From Tubiluchus corallicola (lineage: Eukaryota; Priapulida; Priapulimorpha; Priapulimorphida; Tubiluchidae): 64,000 bases of DNA. The first letter of the stretch is position 1, and every line of letters begins with the position of its first letter. Of this stretch, positions 22,773 through 63,290 are shown one piece after another. A program made the position numbers and the translations under genes. Under the pieces are notes generated by a model, which was given only the letters and a program-made list of their open reading frames with translations, searched no databases and was not told the DNA's origin. The stretch covers positions 1-64,000 of the forward strand of contig JAQGDQ010000547.1 in NCBI GenBank assembly GCA_030141605.1, read 5' to 3'.

Positions 22773-23449
22773 AAATCTCTTGGTATTTATTGTACTTGAA
22801 GAAACATTCCATTTTGCTTCGCAGGCTGCTGGAAAAAAACATTATTTGCATGCATCTTTTGCTGGAGGCCTAAGGCATGGTCAAGTGCAATGGTATTATG
22901 TTGTAGACATTTGTGGTATTTGTAGCGTTTTGCTGTGTAAAGAGTATTGCTGATGCTTTGGAAAAATTGGCCCCGCCTGGGACATAGCGTTTGGTGAAAA
23001 TGTGACTAATTTGATTATAAAAGGATGTGATTTGTTGTGCTTTTTAAGTTGTAAAGATTCCTTTATTTTAACCTTGAAAAAATGTTGCAGCCTATATGTA
23101 ATTGATCTAAAGAACAAATTGACAATCTATTGATGTATTGAACATAATAATGTTGCGGTGATTATGGAAAAATGTTTTCGTGTCCTAAAGCTAATGAATT
23201 CATCATCATTATTTGAAAGAAAAGTTGTAACTCTCCTCATTACATTTCTGTGAAGCCAAGTTCAAATTACTAGTAACAGATGATTGACCTATACATTCAC
23301 TTGTGGCGTTTTTTTTTCATTAATGGTTTCTTGCAAGTAATGATATCTGGTGATGTAAAAAAATGTGCCGAAGTTTTGATCATGATACTATGAGGTCATT
23401 CCTTAGATTTGTCCAAAGATACAGAGTTTTAAATTAACAAATCAAAAGA

Positions 23450-23455
23450 AATAAA
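23450..23455 (+). promoter_or_regulatory. Candidate poly(A) signal of FABP copy 1
   Basis: AATAAA about 680 bases after the stop codon, the first exact hexamer I noticed downstream. The intervening sequence has no other recognised feature, which fits a long AT-rich 3' UTR but does not prove it. Confidence 0.3.
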
Positions 23456-24429
23456 TGCCGGGGAAAAATTGTCGCTATTATTTAACATTTACAGAAAATG
23501 CTGAGTGTCCACTGCAAAGTAGAAAAAGGTATTTCTTCCATCAGCTGACAGTTTCTCCAAATTTTCCCACCTCCTTAAGGAATATTTGGTCCCAGCACTC
23601 ACAATTTTCGCCTTTAGTTGCTTTGTATCAAATGGTTCTGTCTGGCTATTGTACATTTTCTCTTTAAGGAAATTCCAGATACTTTAATCCAGGGAATTAA
23701 TTCCTATTTTTCAAAGCAACAAATCATCATCAGTGCTTCATTTTCTGTGATGAAGACCAACTGATATTATTTCTTTATTGTTTTGCTGCCATCTATTGAG
23801 TGCTTTATACGTCAATGCTGTTGCTTTTTCCATTCATGATTATAGCTAACATTGTTCCGGCATTAATGTTTTTAACATGCAAAGGTTTTTTAGCCCTACG
23901 TTAAAAATCAATAAACTATAAACATGTAACTTTCACAGCTAAAAGTTAATGTGTTATAATATCGCGCTGTGAAATTTCTATTTTATAGGGCACTTGCTTC
24001 TAATATTATTGTAGTCTAAACTTCGGCACGTTTTTCTGTACCAGCCGATGTATATATTAATATAAAGCTTTTATGTGCTTCTTATACACTTTTATACATC
24101 TCAGGAAGTGGAGACTGGAAAAAATAGGCCAGATGATTGGAAGACTCATCTAAAGTATTGTGAACATATAAACCATGTGAGCTTTTTTAAAATGCGGCTT
24201 TGTCTTTTTAAACTTTGCCATTTATGCAGTATTTGTATCGAAGAACAATTGTTTGCTTTTTCCACTAAGGTCTATTGTAAACCTTAATCGTGTCATAGTA
24301 GAACTAGTTATGTATGTAGGCAATGACTAAGTAAAATAACATAAGCAGTAATCACTAGCTAGTAACTATACTGTCGTAGTAGCTAACTATACTATAGTAG
24401 CTATAGTATACTATTCTAACTATACTGTG

Positions 24430-25100
24430 CTATAGGTTTTACATGTCAAATGTAGACCGATGTTAACTGAAATGTAGATTTGGTAATTCAAATGTGTCTT
24501 GGTAAGTCAAATGTAGACACATGTCAAGTCAAATGTGACATTGGGATCTCAAATGTTTATAGGTGGTAAAGTTTAAGGATGTTAAATTTAATCTTCTTTA
24601 ATTTCAATTTATTAATTGCTCTTAAGTTAAAATAACAACGTTATAGGTTCACTAATATTCTGTAAACTTTACATACCATTGGAACTGTTAGAGAAAACAA
24701 TACATTCTTAAAATAAACAATGTTTCTTGAGAGAAACTAATTCATTAATGCCGTGCTAATGCACTGCCTAAAAAACTAATTAGTGATTCACTGTTCATTG
24801 GGAAGTGATGCTGCCGATAGCACCATGACCATAAAATATAATTTTAATTTCGTTTTATCTTTTCCTAATTTGCACTTAAATGAGTTAATTACCGATTTAT
24901 TCAAAGTAATGCATCTACATTTGACTTACCTAAGTCATATTTGAGTTACCAAAACACATTCGAAATTTCTGTCTACATTTGACTTACCTAAGTCACATTT
25001 GAGATACCAAAACACATTCGAAATTCCTATGTCTACATTTGACTTACCTAAGTCACATTTGAACTTTCCTGTGTCTACATTTGACGTGTAAAACCTATAG
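24430..25100. mobile_element. Fold-back-like element with subterminal repeats
   Basis: ctataggttttacatgtcaa at the left and its inverted copy at 25071-25100 match over about 28 bases with one change. Inside both ends, gtcaaatgtaga and caaatgtg..ttggta motifs recur several times in opposite orientation. The flanks are repetitive (tagctaactatac), which hides any target duplication. Between the FABP genes. Confidence 0.7.
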
Positions 25101-25979
25101 TAGTAGCTAACTATACAGTCATCATAAATGCAAATTATTAAATGTAATTATGTGACTCTGATTTATCGTCACTAAAATAAGTGAGTACTCTGCAGATATG
25201 TTGGTCTCTTCTTCCCTTGAAAATTTAAAATTCCTGTTTTGCAACCGGTAATTAAGCGCATCTGTTGCAGGTTTTGTTGTATTGTAGCAGAGCCATAATA
25301 AATATGTGTGCCCAGCAGTTGAACAAGTTTCTTCTTTTTGGTTAGACATTTTTGGTAAATTGTCACACCTACTTCACTTGATTTTTGAAAGCCTGGATGC
25401 CTTCTTAGCCTTGGGCTATTTGTGGGTGTAAAAGTGGAAACTTCACGGTTGCGGGCGCTGGTAATTTGTGGCCAACGTGGAAATGACAACATTGCTGATT
25501 GTCAGTTATCTATGAGACAGACTTTTGTCGCAAACATTCGTAGCTCCCAGTCATGGCCTAGCCGTAGTGCAATTATCTAGGTATTGCTTGCTCATTGTAT
25601 TCTACATTTCATTTGTTACTTAGTAGTGAATGTTTGGTCATGTGCTAGTCAAATTTATTTTAACCTTTTGCATAGATTTCATTAATGTACTCAGCTTCCT
25701 GGAGAACAAGAAAAATAAGGTCGTTATTTACGTCACTGTCTTTGTTTACTGCTTGAATCTGGTTTATTAGTTTGTTTCAGTTTCGTGTTGAAATCCTTGA
25801 GAGCTTCTGAATGATTATAAATTATTTTCCATGTTATTATCAGGAGGCTGCGTTGAACTGTTCAACACAGTTTTCCTGTCTGCGTATAACAGATTGCTGC
25901 ATTTTCCAAAGTTGGCTCTGTAACAAAATGATTAAATTAATTCAATGCCCGTTAACTTTGAATTAGGCATTTCACATTT

Positions 25980-26524
25980 TTTTAGATTTAATATTTTATT
26001 TCAAACTTTACAAAGTTCATATATACATCGCAAATTAATACATTATTAATAGTCATGACACACAACAATAACACAAATAACAATTAACGATATAACAAAC
26101 TACGCCAATGACGTCTAATTACAGAAGTAAAGTTTGCATCACTGTTTAAAATGTTCTTGAATATAAAATTTTCACTCTTATTCAGCCTGACGTATAAACT
26201 GTATGCACATTTTCTGTGAATCACATCAAAATAAATAATATTAAGTCTAGTAGAAATATATCTCGTGCAATATATCTAGCAGCTCCTTCTCAGCTGCAAT
26301 GAAATGTAAAAATAATTATGACGAATTTTAACTGCTATTGAGAAAATAAAATTGAATTGAATCGAATCGTATCATATAAAAAGTTAAACAGCTTCCGTGT
26401 TGATACATTATATACAACCTTGAGTTTGCTAAGATTGTAAGAATAAAAATGTCTCCAAGTGGACATACAATAATAAATAGTGCAGTAAGCATTAAACATT
26501 TAACTGAACAGTGAGTAAATTTCA
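25980..26524 (-). mobile_element. 5'-truncated LINE tail, family L1*, copy 3, interrupted
   Basis: Reverse-strand match to 32660-33125. A segment of about 97 bp (roughly 26269-26365) ending in ttgaattgaatcgaatc is absent from the other copies, so a second small retroposon tail inserted here. Between the FABP genes. Confidence 0.78.
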
Positions 26525-26934
26525 TGAGATATGAACCACATGTTCCAGAAGTTACCCACAGTCAATTAAATGTACTTCATGTGGGCTAGAATGTGTGTTC
26601 TGCCATTTGAATTTGGAAAAACTTTGCATGCAATGTGCACATAAAGATGTTTCACATTTGTCGTTTTACCGTTTCGTGCAATTTACCTCCTCGTTAACAA
26701 TTCACAGGCGCAATAAAATTGTAGAACTAGACATGCAAGGTATTAGAGAATGCCAAACATTCAAATGCAAGTCGTATTTGCATGAAAATCTGTACTTTAT
26801 CATTCAGAAATCTGCTAAGTTTTATGTACATTCTCATTTTTACTCATTAATGGTTATTCAGTTTGATTATTATCATTTGCCATGATATTTACTGCACAGG
26901 CCGTGTGGCCAAACAACATATATATTCATTTTTG

Positions 26935-27300
26935 GCAGATGTTTTGATTCGATGGCTCGACTTATTCAACCCTTATTCTCAGTCGCACCTGTCTGTTTGT
27001 GCTTATTATTTCTCAGAAACCACCAGCCAAAATTAAGTAAAAAATTTGGTTGCCGTGGCGACGATGGTTGAATAACAATGCCCCCAAAAAACTTGTAAAA
27101 TTGGCACTTTTCTACTTTCAAAATCTGTCTCCTGCAAAGCAGTTGAAGTCTGAAAGTTGTCCGAGCCAAATTTCTGTCTGTCTGTCTGTTTTTGTGTTTC
27201 CGCACTATTTCTCTGAAACCACTGATCCAGTTACAACCAAACTTGCACAGCAGGGCTCAAGTTTTGCAGTAAAAAATTGGTTACCATGGTGACCTCAGTT
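26935..27300. repeat. Diverged tandem pair containing ctgtctgtctgttt and ctcagaaaccac
   Basis: Two related halves (cagtcgcacctgtctgtttg... and ccgagccaaatttctgtctg...), each followed by a tctctgaaaccac-type phrase and a ggttRccRtggYgac phrase. Related fragments occur near 35540. Looks like an old dispersed repeat. Confidence 0.5.
27280..27293. promoter_or_regulatory. X-box-like palindrome upstream of FABP copy 2
   Basis: gttaccatggtgac also fits RYYNYYATRRNRAC, about 620 bp upstream of the start codon. It sits inside a dispersed repeat, which lowers its weight. Confidence 0.25.
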
Positions 27301-27896
27301 TTCTATCTGCTTCAAAGCCGCAGAGATGATGAAGATGAATCTCGGTACTGACGTGTATAGGATAATTATCTAAAAGATGTTGAAGCCACCAAAGTTTTGA
27401 ATTTTATAATTATGACCGCCATTATGATGTCATCATTACTTTCGTGCTGAACTGAGTTGCCTTTCCCGTCAAATCTCTACCAGCCCGACTGCTTGTTTGT
27501 TCAGAATTCTGCTGCGTACTTCTACAAACACACGTAAAAATTGGATTCTGTGTGCATGGTATTTATTGTTGGTAAACTGGTTACCACGCTTCCACTGAAA
27601 TGCAAAATAAAATGTATGACATCCGTCCCATTAGTTCTACTTGTTTTAATAAAGTGTTGAAAAGTGAGTTGTTTTTGGTGTGCATTGCAACAATTTTTTT
27701 ACTTGTTCATATTTCCAGCTCCTTGCAAAACAAATGCCTATTGAAATCTGAAGCTTGGGTTTATTTGTTTTGCAGTGTGGTGCATTCGATCGCCGTACTG
27801 GTATTGCTGGCTTGCAACACTGCACTCTGCTGCAGGTGACAATTAGCTTTGTGCCAAAATTTCTGTAGTTGCCATTTTTTAAACTTGGTTAGAATA

Positions 27897-28310
27897 ATGG
27901 AAAAGTATCTTGGCAAATGGACCCAGTCTAAGGCTGAGAACCTAGATGAGTTCCTGGCAGCGAAGGGAATGCCGTGGCTAGTGCGTAAGATTGTTGCTAG
28001 TGCTTCCCTTCACATGGAGATTTCAGAAAAAGAGGGGGAATATCGGATGTATCAGTGGACAGCCATGAAGAACATGATGGACATAACATTTAAGCTGGAC
28101 ACAGAACAGGAGTTTACAAGGATGGACGGGAAAAAAGGGAAGACCAAGTTTTTCATTGATGAGAATGGACGGTTGGTTCAGCAGATGATTATGCCGGATG
28201 AGGAGACTGATGATGTTCTGAGAGAGGTGAACGAGGAAGGGGAGATAGTGCAAACGATGAAAGCTGGTTCCATTTTATGCAAAAGATGGTTTAAGAAGGA
28301 CGCAAATTGA
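27897..28310 (+). CDS. Intracellular lipid-binding protein (FABP family), copy 2, uninterrupted frame
   Basis: 137 residues. By eye it is about two thirds identical to copy 1, highest in residues 1-45 (36 of 45) and around YQWTA-KNMMDI. It has the same FABP landmarks: GKW at 6-8, ENLDEFL at 14-20, Arg109, and Cys128-Lys-Arg130-Trp-Phe132 with Phe again in place of the canonical Tyr. The frame is open 16 codons upstream of the chosen Met, but the Met at 27897 aligns with copy 1. A cttggttag acceptor-like sequence lies four bases before it, so the extra codons are probably intron. The likely poly(A) signal is AATAAA at 28417. The shared absence of coding introns fits duplication of an already intronless gene. 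Confidence 0.9.
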   Translation: MEKYLGKWTQSKAENLDEFLAAKGMPWLVRKIVASASLHMEISEKEGEYRMYQWTAMKNMMDITFKLDTEQEFTRMDGKKGKTKFFIDENGRLVQQMIMPDEETDDVLREVNEEGEIVQTMKAGSILCKRWFKKDAN

Positions 28311-28416
28311 AGTGATCGATTAAATGATTCCATAATATATTGCTGCAGGTAGTAGGTTAAAATGATATAAGTACAATGATTGATATAAAAAATGATACTT
28401 TTCAGTTGTAATCATG

Positions 28417-28422
28417 AATAAA
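28417..28422 (+). promoter_or_regulatory. Candidate poly(A) signal of FABP copy 2
   Basis: AATAAA about 105 bases after the stop codon. Further AATAAA-type hexamers near 29050 and 29102 could serve longer transcripts. Confidence 0.45.
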
Positions 28423-29960
28423 TGTAAGAATTAGTTGTTATGTGAAGCTTAGCGTGGAACTTTGTTTACCTATTTTAAGCTGCTAGTGCTTCGATTATAT
28501 TTTGTGATGTGTATGCTATTGTTGAAATTTATATACTGTAATTTAGTTATATTAATTGACCATTATAATGTGCCGGTTAGTAATTCTATTTAACCCAGTA
28601 CAGTTACTTCTGGTATATAGAGTTTTGTAAATTTCGTCTTGTCTTAAAAACAGGAAAATTCTTTGGAGAGCTATTCAAAACACTCATGTAACTGCTGATC
28701 TTGTTTACACATTTCTCCTGTCTGTTATTACTAATCAACAACAAGGAAGCCTTGGTATAATAATTTATAAACTAAAATTTGTTTGTTGTTGGTAGCAGTT
28801 AAAGTGTTACACCATTAATTGGCAGCATTAGCTTTTGTAAGTGTGATTACTGAACAAGGCTGATTTAGAATTGGTGTTCAGAATAGCTGTGAAAGAACTT
28901 TTGACGTTAAAATGACTTTAGTTTAGGTTATTTATAGAAATTTTTTTCCAGTCAAAAATTTGGTGGGAACAATTCTGTGATTTTGCCTGATTTTTCATTT
29001 GTTGAAGTAGCTATAGCATATTTCAGTAAATACATGAGATGCTAAAAATAAATAAAAAAGGACATTCGTCAATTGTTTTGTGTAATTTATCAACGATTGT
29101 GTAATAAAATATGATTAAATTTTTGTAAAGTTCGTCGTGTACGTTTTGATGTGATAATCATTCTGCAGTCAAGCTTACACTATCTGTGCATCATCTTACA
29201 TGCTGGTAATCCTATTTAGGGAATAAGCTGGCTACAAGTTAAAAATTAAGCTGTGAGTTCATATTTCAGGTTCTGATTTTGTGTTTGTGTGTTGACTTGA
29301 ACAAAGTGTTGCATAAGAAAAGGAAAGATTTGCGGCACACACATTTATTTACTAGTGTTGTAGCATAGTTTGTACTTGTGTATGCTTGAATGCTTACAAT
29401 GGAGTTCAGGTTGGTTAACAGAACAAGTCTCGTAATTATAGTCTGGTGGCTAATTCTAGTCAATATGATTTGAGTTCATGGATTTAAGGTATCTTTGTCT
29501 TTATGTCATGATTGAGAGAAACAATTTTTATTGGGAAAATATTGTTGCCCGCAGCCCATATGTCAAAAGCAAACTGATGTTGCAAATTATTTCACAAACA
29601 CTTAATAATTGGGCAAATAACTCGCGTTGTAAGACTTAATCGCTTAACTCGTTCAACACTGTTTGCTTAAGTTTATTTATTGCCAACCCATAAAGCAAAT
29701 AACAAGCAGAAAATTACAAACAACAAAACCGAATGGCGCAAATAATAAATAAAGTCAAGTGCTAAATATATTGGGTACAGATATATAATATGTACCCTCG
29801 TATTGTGTACATAATGACAAGAGTTTTGACATTTTCAAATAGGGCCCATATGTATTTACACGCCTTTGAAAAACCTCTTTATGGTACTTGAAGTTCTTTG
29901 GCAAACCGGATGTTGCATAACTCCGTTATTTGACTTCACTGTGTATTGGCGTCGACGTGC
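28423..29960. other. Intergenic, nothing recognised
   Basis: Between FABP copy 2 and the possible ALAS promoter. AT-rich; only short chance frames. Confidence 0.3.
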
Positions 29961-30097
29961 TGCGTTGAAGTGTTGGCGCATGTCTATGGTTACGCTAAAA
30001 CCCTGGCACTGGGGAAGATTTCATGCATTGTAAAGTAATCTTAGTTTAATTCTCGTAGAATTTTATTTGCTGAATGCGGCAATATTATCTGTGCGTG

Positions 30098-30363
30098 TGA
30101 CGTCATCAGCAGTGGTATATCTACCGTGACTGCAGTTCACGCATGCAGCACCTGTTCTCCAATACTACTGTGAACAGAGTGAACTTCAGTGCAGTGCTCC
30201 TGGATTGAGAAAGTCTAGAGCTCTCTTTACTCGATTTGTCTTGCTTTTGCTTTATACAAGTTAGTATTTTTATAATTAAATTATTCAGTTTTTTATACAG
30301 GAAGTTCTGTGCAACGGGCTCCATAGGAATTGGTTGTGAGTGTTCCTGTTTTGTATGACGTCA
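30098..30363. promoter_or_regulatory. Two perfect CRE palindromes, candidate ALAS promoter region
   Basis: TGACGTCA occurs at 30098-30105 and 30356-30363, with NRF-1-like cores cgcatgc (30140) and ggcgcatg (29975) nearby. Vertebrate ALAS1 promoters use CRE and NRF-1 sites. This region is 4 kb upstream of the first coding exon, which must be preceded by a noncoding exon. The link to ALAS is inference. Confidence 0.35.
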
Positions 30364-30848
30364 TTGTCGTGTATTGGAATGTATGTAGTCGGGCAAAACT
30401 TCAGTGAAATTCTTCAAAAAATTTGTACTAGCTGTTGTATATATGTAGCGTCTAAATGCTGTGATTAACTGTAAAAATATTCAGCGTTAAAGACTTAGTG
30501 TTTTTCTACAGTGCAGCTAACGTTAAATTTCGAATTTGTTTTTAAGTCAATAAATAGCTAACAACGTGGTACAGCACCACCGATATTTATATTTAATGAT
30601 CATGACCTCTACTTAAAATATGACGTAATTAAGTAAAAGACCCCATTTGAAAATAACATAAACTTCACTTTAACTTTTAACCATTAATGCCGTCATTAAC
30701 TTTTCTTTTTACAGTTTTTGGCCTAGCTACAGTTTCCATGTGTAAATTAGGGGGTTTAAAATTTTATCTGAAACAAGATTTGTTGAATGTTCAATGCCGT
30801 GGATACAATATTATTGTACATGTACAGCATAATTTCTTCATTCAGGCG

Positions 30849-31006
30849 GCGTTTACCAGACATCCGGAATGCATTATTACGTTTCCAGCTGCCTATAAAA
30901 AATCGATAGGATTAGTTGCAGAAAAAATAACTCAGTTTTGCTAAACGGGTGGAAAACAAGATAGGGATTTTTAGGCAATAACGCATTCCGGATGTCTGGT
31001 AAACGC
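30849..31006. mobile_element. Short element with 30-bp inverted ends
   Basis: gcgtttaccagacatccgga (30849 onward) and its inverted copy ending at 31006 match over 30 bases with one difference, around about 100 bp of unrelated core. Target duplication not evident. Upstream of ALAS. Confidence 0.7.
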
Positions 31007-31099
31007 TGCTTTACGTTTCAAGAATATACGTTTACATCCCTAGCAGAAATGGATTAACTTTAGACACTGTTACCAATTTAATAATATGATATTTAAATA

Positions 31100-31797
31100 C
31101 TTCAATCAATCAATCAATCAATTTATTTCACTCCAGCAACGCATATACAATACATCAACATACAATGTTATTGAAAAAAAAGAAACAGTATAGGTAAGAA
31201 AACGTTGATGAAGTCAAATTAACCAAATAAAAGAGTTGCTGTATGACATCTTGAAAGCTTGGCTTGTTAGGGTGGCAGAAATGAGTGAATGAAAGAATGG
31301 TTAGTGTTAGTAGACATGATGGAATGGAAAAAAAATAGAAAGATTATGGATAGGAAGAAGGAAAAGAGGAGAAGAAACGACCACAGTGTATGTTTAATTT
31401 ACATAGAGGTATATTAAAATAGCATTATAATTGATTATAGGCCATATATTGCGACTGCATGAGACATGGAAGCATTAAAATTGTATTATAAGTATGAATC
31501 AAAAATGGTCCTTTTCAAGTACTTTTTGAAACTATAAATAGTTTTGTGTATTTTTACTTGGGCACTTATTTTATTCCAGTTGTCGGGGGCTGTGAATTTA
31601 ATAAAGTGCCTGGCACTATTAGTACAACAGTAAGGGACATGATATTCATTGAACGTTGTAAAGTAATGTTTAGGATTTGCTGTAATGGAATTTGCAAAGG
31701 AAGTGGGAAACAGGTTGTAGTATGTCTTGTACATATAAATAGACAAGTGATATATAACCAAGTCTTCGAGAATTATTATACCACATTCATTAAATAA
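31100..31797 (-). mobile_element. LINE 3' fragment with (TTGA)n tail
   Basis: On the minus strand 31486-31761 encodes HVPYCCTNSARHFIKFTAP, DNWNKISAQVKIH and FKKYLKR, the usual end of a LINE reverse transcriptase ORF. The 3' UTR runs to a tcaatcaatcaatcaat array at about 31103-31120, the tail on this strand. Confidence 0.75.
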
Positions 31798-32568
31798 GGG
31801 TACTTCCGGTGTACGACATCTTTTACTAGATTTACAACAATTTTTTTGGAAATTGTGTGCTTATACTGTACCCTTACCTATTTTTAACAATACCTAAAGC
31901 ATAAAGTGAGAGTGCGTTAGTTGGAAATATGCATATAGTATAAACACGTTGAACTGCTGCTGATGCTGCTTCACTGATTAGTTTTAAGAGTCTGAGATAA
32001 AATAACAGACAAGTAAGTAGGTCAGTATTTCGTGCGAGCATGCCCATTTGCTGCGGGGATGGGATGTGTGAGGGAGGGGGAGTAACGCATAGTTTCTACG
32101 TCTTTATAATTTTGTTTAATCTGCGCCGACGCTTACCATTATTTATCTGTTAACGTGAATGTTCTTAGTTAATAATATCGCCTATAATTATTTTTCTGTA
32201 GAAAGCATTTGTTACTGAACTTAGTCAACTTACCCGTCCTAGTAATCGGGTCAAAAACGCTATGTAGTTTGTCATTCAGACTGTTCATAGGCATGGCATT
32301 GACTATTCGTGATTTAAATACTCTATCCTCGTTGCTGATCCGTTATATCAACCAGTTAAAAAAACAATGTACATAAACCTAGAAACCATAACCACATTAA
32401 CCAACATACAACATGCTTTTGAAGAAGTGGGATAGGGTAACAACTGTATTTTAAGTCTTCGTGTCAATGATTAAAGCTATCTGTCTTTTATGTCAGTAAC
32501 AACTGTACGTATTTTAGGAGTTTTCATACTAGCGAATAGGCGATCAGTATTAAGTAAGTAATCATTAT

Positions 32569-33125
32569 CTGGGTCATATTTTATCAGAAGACAACAGAGA
32601 TGATTTAGATATATTACGACAATGTTCAATTTACTATGGTAGAGCAAATAAATTACTGATTAAATTTACTCAGTGTTCAGTTAACGTGAAGAGACAATTG
32701 TTTAATGCTTACTGCACTACTTTTTATTGTATGTCCACTTGGAGACATTTTTATTCTTACAATCTTAGCAAACTCAAGGTTGCATATAATGTATCAACAC
32801 GGAAGCTGTTTAACTTTTTATATGATACGAGCGCAAGATATATTTCTACTAGGCTTAATATTATTTATTTTGATGTGATTCACAGAAAATGCGCATACAG
32901 TTTATACGTCAGGCTGAATAAGAGTGAAAATTTTATATGCAAGAACATTTTAAACAGTGATGTAAACTTTACTTCTGTAATTAGACATCATTGGCGTAGT
33001 TTGATATATCGTTAATTGTTATTTGTGTTATTGTTGTGTTTCATGATTTATTGTATTATTTGTATTAATTTGTGATGTGTATATGAACTTTGTAAAGTTT
33101 GAAATAAAATATTACATCTAAAAAA
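32569..33125 (+). mobile_element. 5'-truncated LINE tail, family L1*, copy 2 (best preserved)
   Basis: Open from 32569 to the stop at 33013-33015: LGHILSEDNRDDLDILRQCS, ANKLLIKF, QLFNAYCTTFYC, KLKVAYNVSTRKLF. This is the thumb/C-terminal part of a non-LTR reverse transcriptase. The 3' UTR ends with aataaaatatta and a catctaaaa tail. Upstream of ALAS. Confidence 0.82.
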
Positions 33126-34260
33126 TTAGTTTTGCTTGTATTTTAATGTAGTGCTGTGAAGTAACTGCAAATGCTCTCTTGTTGCTGCAGCCTATATTCA
33201 GTAGAGCCTCTACTTGAACTTTTCTCTGCACTAGCAGGCACTTGAGATAGGCATATTACATAATAGGATTTACATCTTAGAGATGGTTATATAAATACTT
33301 CATATATCATTAGTCAACTCTCTTATTAGGCAGAGCAAATTTACTTCGGATGTTCATTACCTGTTGGCTGATTAGCAATGCACCTGTTCATGGTGACTGT
33401 CGTCACGTAGCGACATTGATTAACTAGCGCCTTATCTTTTATGACTTGCATATAAATGGCTTCCTGTGGATGCTGTTTCTATAGCAACGATTAGTTTATC
33501 CTTGTTAGACAGGTAGATAGAAGAGTTCCCAGGTGACGAAACCTTAATGCTGGATATCGTTGATTACAATAATGGTCTATGTGTCAGGATCATTCATTAA
33601 TTTGCTTTAAGACTTAGTCATGTTAACTTAATTAAAGTAATATGATGACTTCCTTTGATGGACACGTATGCAAACATGTATAAGAGCTTCATTAAGTAGC
33701 AGAAGTATAGAAGTATTAACTTTTCATAATTACACTGTAATTAACAAATATGCATTAGCTGATCAATATGAAAATGTTTCTGAGTTATAAACCTAAAAGT
33801 TTATAACTAAACCTAATATCATTAGTCAAAGTAGTTAGAAATATGTGTACAACAGGCAAGGGTATCATCTGCAACTTTTTCAAGGGGGCAAAGGGATATA
33901 CTCCTACTACCGTTTGACCGCTTGACCCCCGTGCCTGGCCTCTTAAGCCAGAGTGACAATAACTTATGTCGGATAATTTACCGTTCTAAGTTATGTAGAG
34001 AATAGAAATTTTCGAGTTTCGACACCCCTTATGGAATTAATTACACAGTTCCAACTTCCAAAACCCTTTGCCCTGGGCTAGAAGGCCTGACTCACAGGGG
34101 TTCAATGGACCTATTTGCCCCCCCCCCCAGGGGACGTCCATAGCAACAGGTCTTGTAAGATCTGCGCATTTCTATTAGGCTTCGTATAAAGCTGTTATGG
34201 TAGAGTTTTAGGTTTAGTTACGTCTATCTTCATATTATTCTGATATGTTTTTTCTTTGTA
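33126..34260. other. Probable ALAS 5' intron, nothing recognised
   Basis: Precedes the acceptor at 34261-34264. A GC-richer patch at 33880-34140 has no supported frame or inverted ends. Confidence 0.3.
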
Positions 34261-34275
34261 ACAGATTAAACGACA

Positions 34276-62711
<28,436 letters not shown>

Positions 62712-63290
62712 GACCACAAAGACGTACCTGATCACGACAACTTCGGGTTTGAGGTTTGCGAATGCGGAAGCTGTCGGTGTTTACAACTTTTTACGAAATT
62801 CTTTCATAAACTTCTTTTGGTAATTGGAAACTTTCTGTATTTCGGCAATACACGTATAGATATGCAGTGCAGTTTAAAGGAAAAATCAACATGTTTCTTG
62901 GCAACAATAACGAGTATTACTGGGCAGCCTGTCAATGTCCTATAACTGATAGTCACTCTCATAAAGCCACAGTTTCATGCATAACTTTCACGTTTCCTAA
63001 AATATGATGTTACAATTTCTGCATAAAAATGTAATTGGAATTTAGCTAATCTTTACTACCAAAATTTTTTATTGTTGCACTTGTACGAGCTTGATTGGCT
63101 GTTTTGGCTTGTATCCTGACTGCATGTCTCTTCGTGTGTCTCATTTTGTAAAACTGACTCGAAATTATAAGCTTGTATTTTCATATCATTGCCTATGGGT
63201 TCTTCTATAATTGTTCATTGTTTTTGTTTTGCTTAACGTTGTTATTTGTAATTCTGCGCCTTCCTGAATAAAAAAAAACCTGCACGCGAT
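62712..63290 (+). other. ALAS: ALAS 3' untranslated region (inferred)
   Basis: AATAAA at 63267-63272, followed by further A residues, is the first strong poly(A) signal after the stop and gives a 3' UTR of about 580 bases. No open frame or repeat is visible in it. The rest of the window to 64000 is AT-rich with a degenerate TTGTAATA-rich patch near 63680-63750 and no recognised gene. Confidence 0.6.
63267..63272 (+). promoter_or_regulatory. ALAS: ALAS poly(A) signal
   Basis: AATAAA followed by A-rich sequence, 556 bases after the stop codon. Confidence 0.6.

Noticed and set aside
30172-30200. Iron-responsive element suggested by two overlapping cagtgc motifs upstream of ALAS
   Set aside because: Neither motif has a flanking five-base-pair stem.
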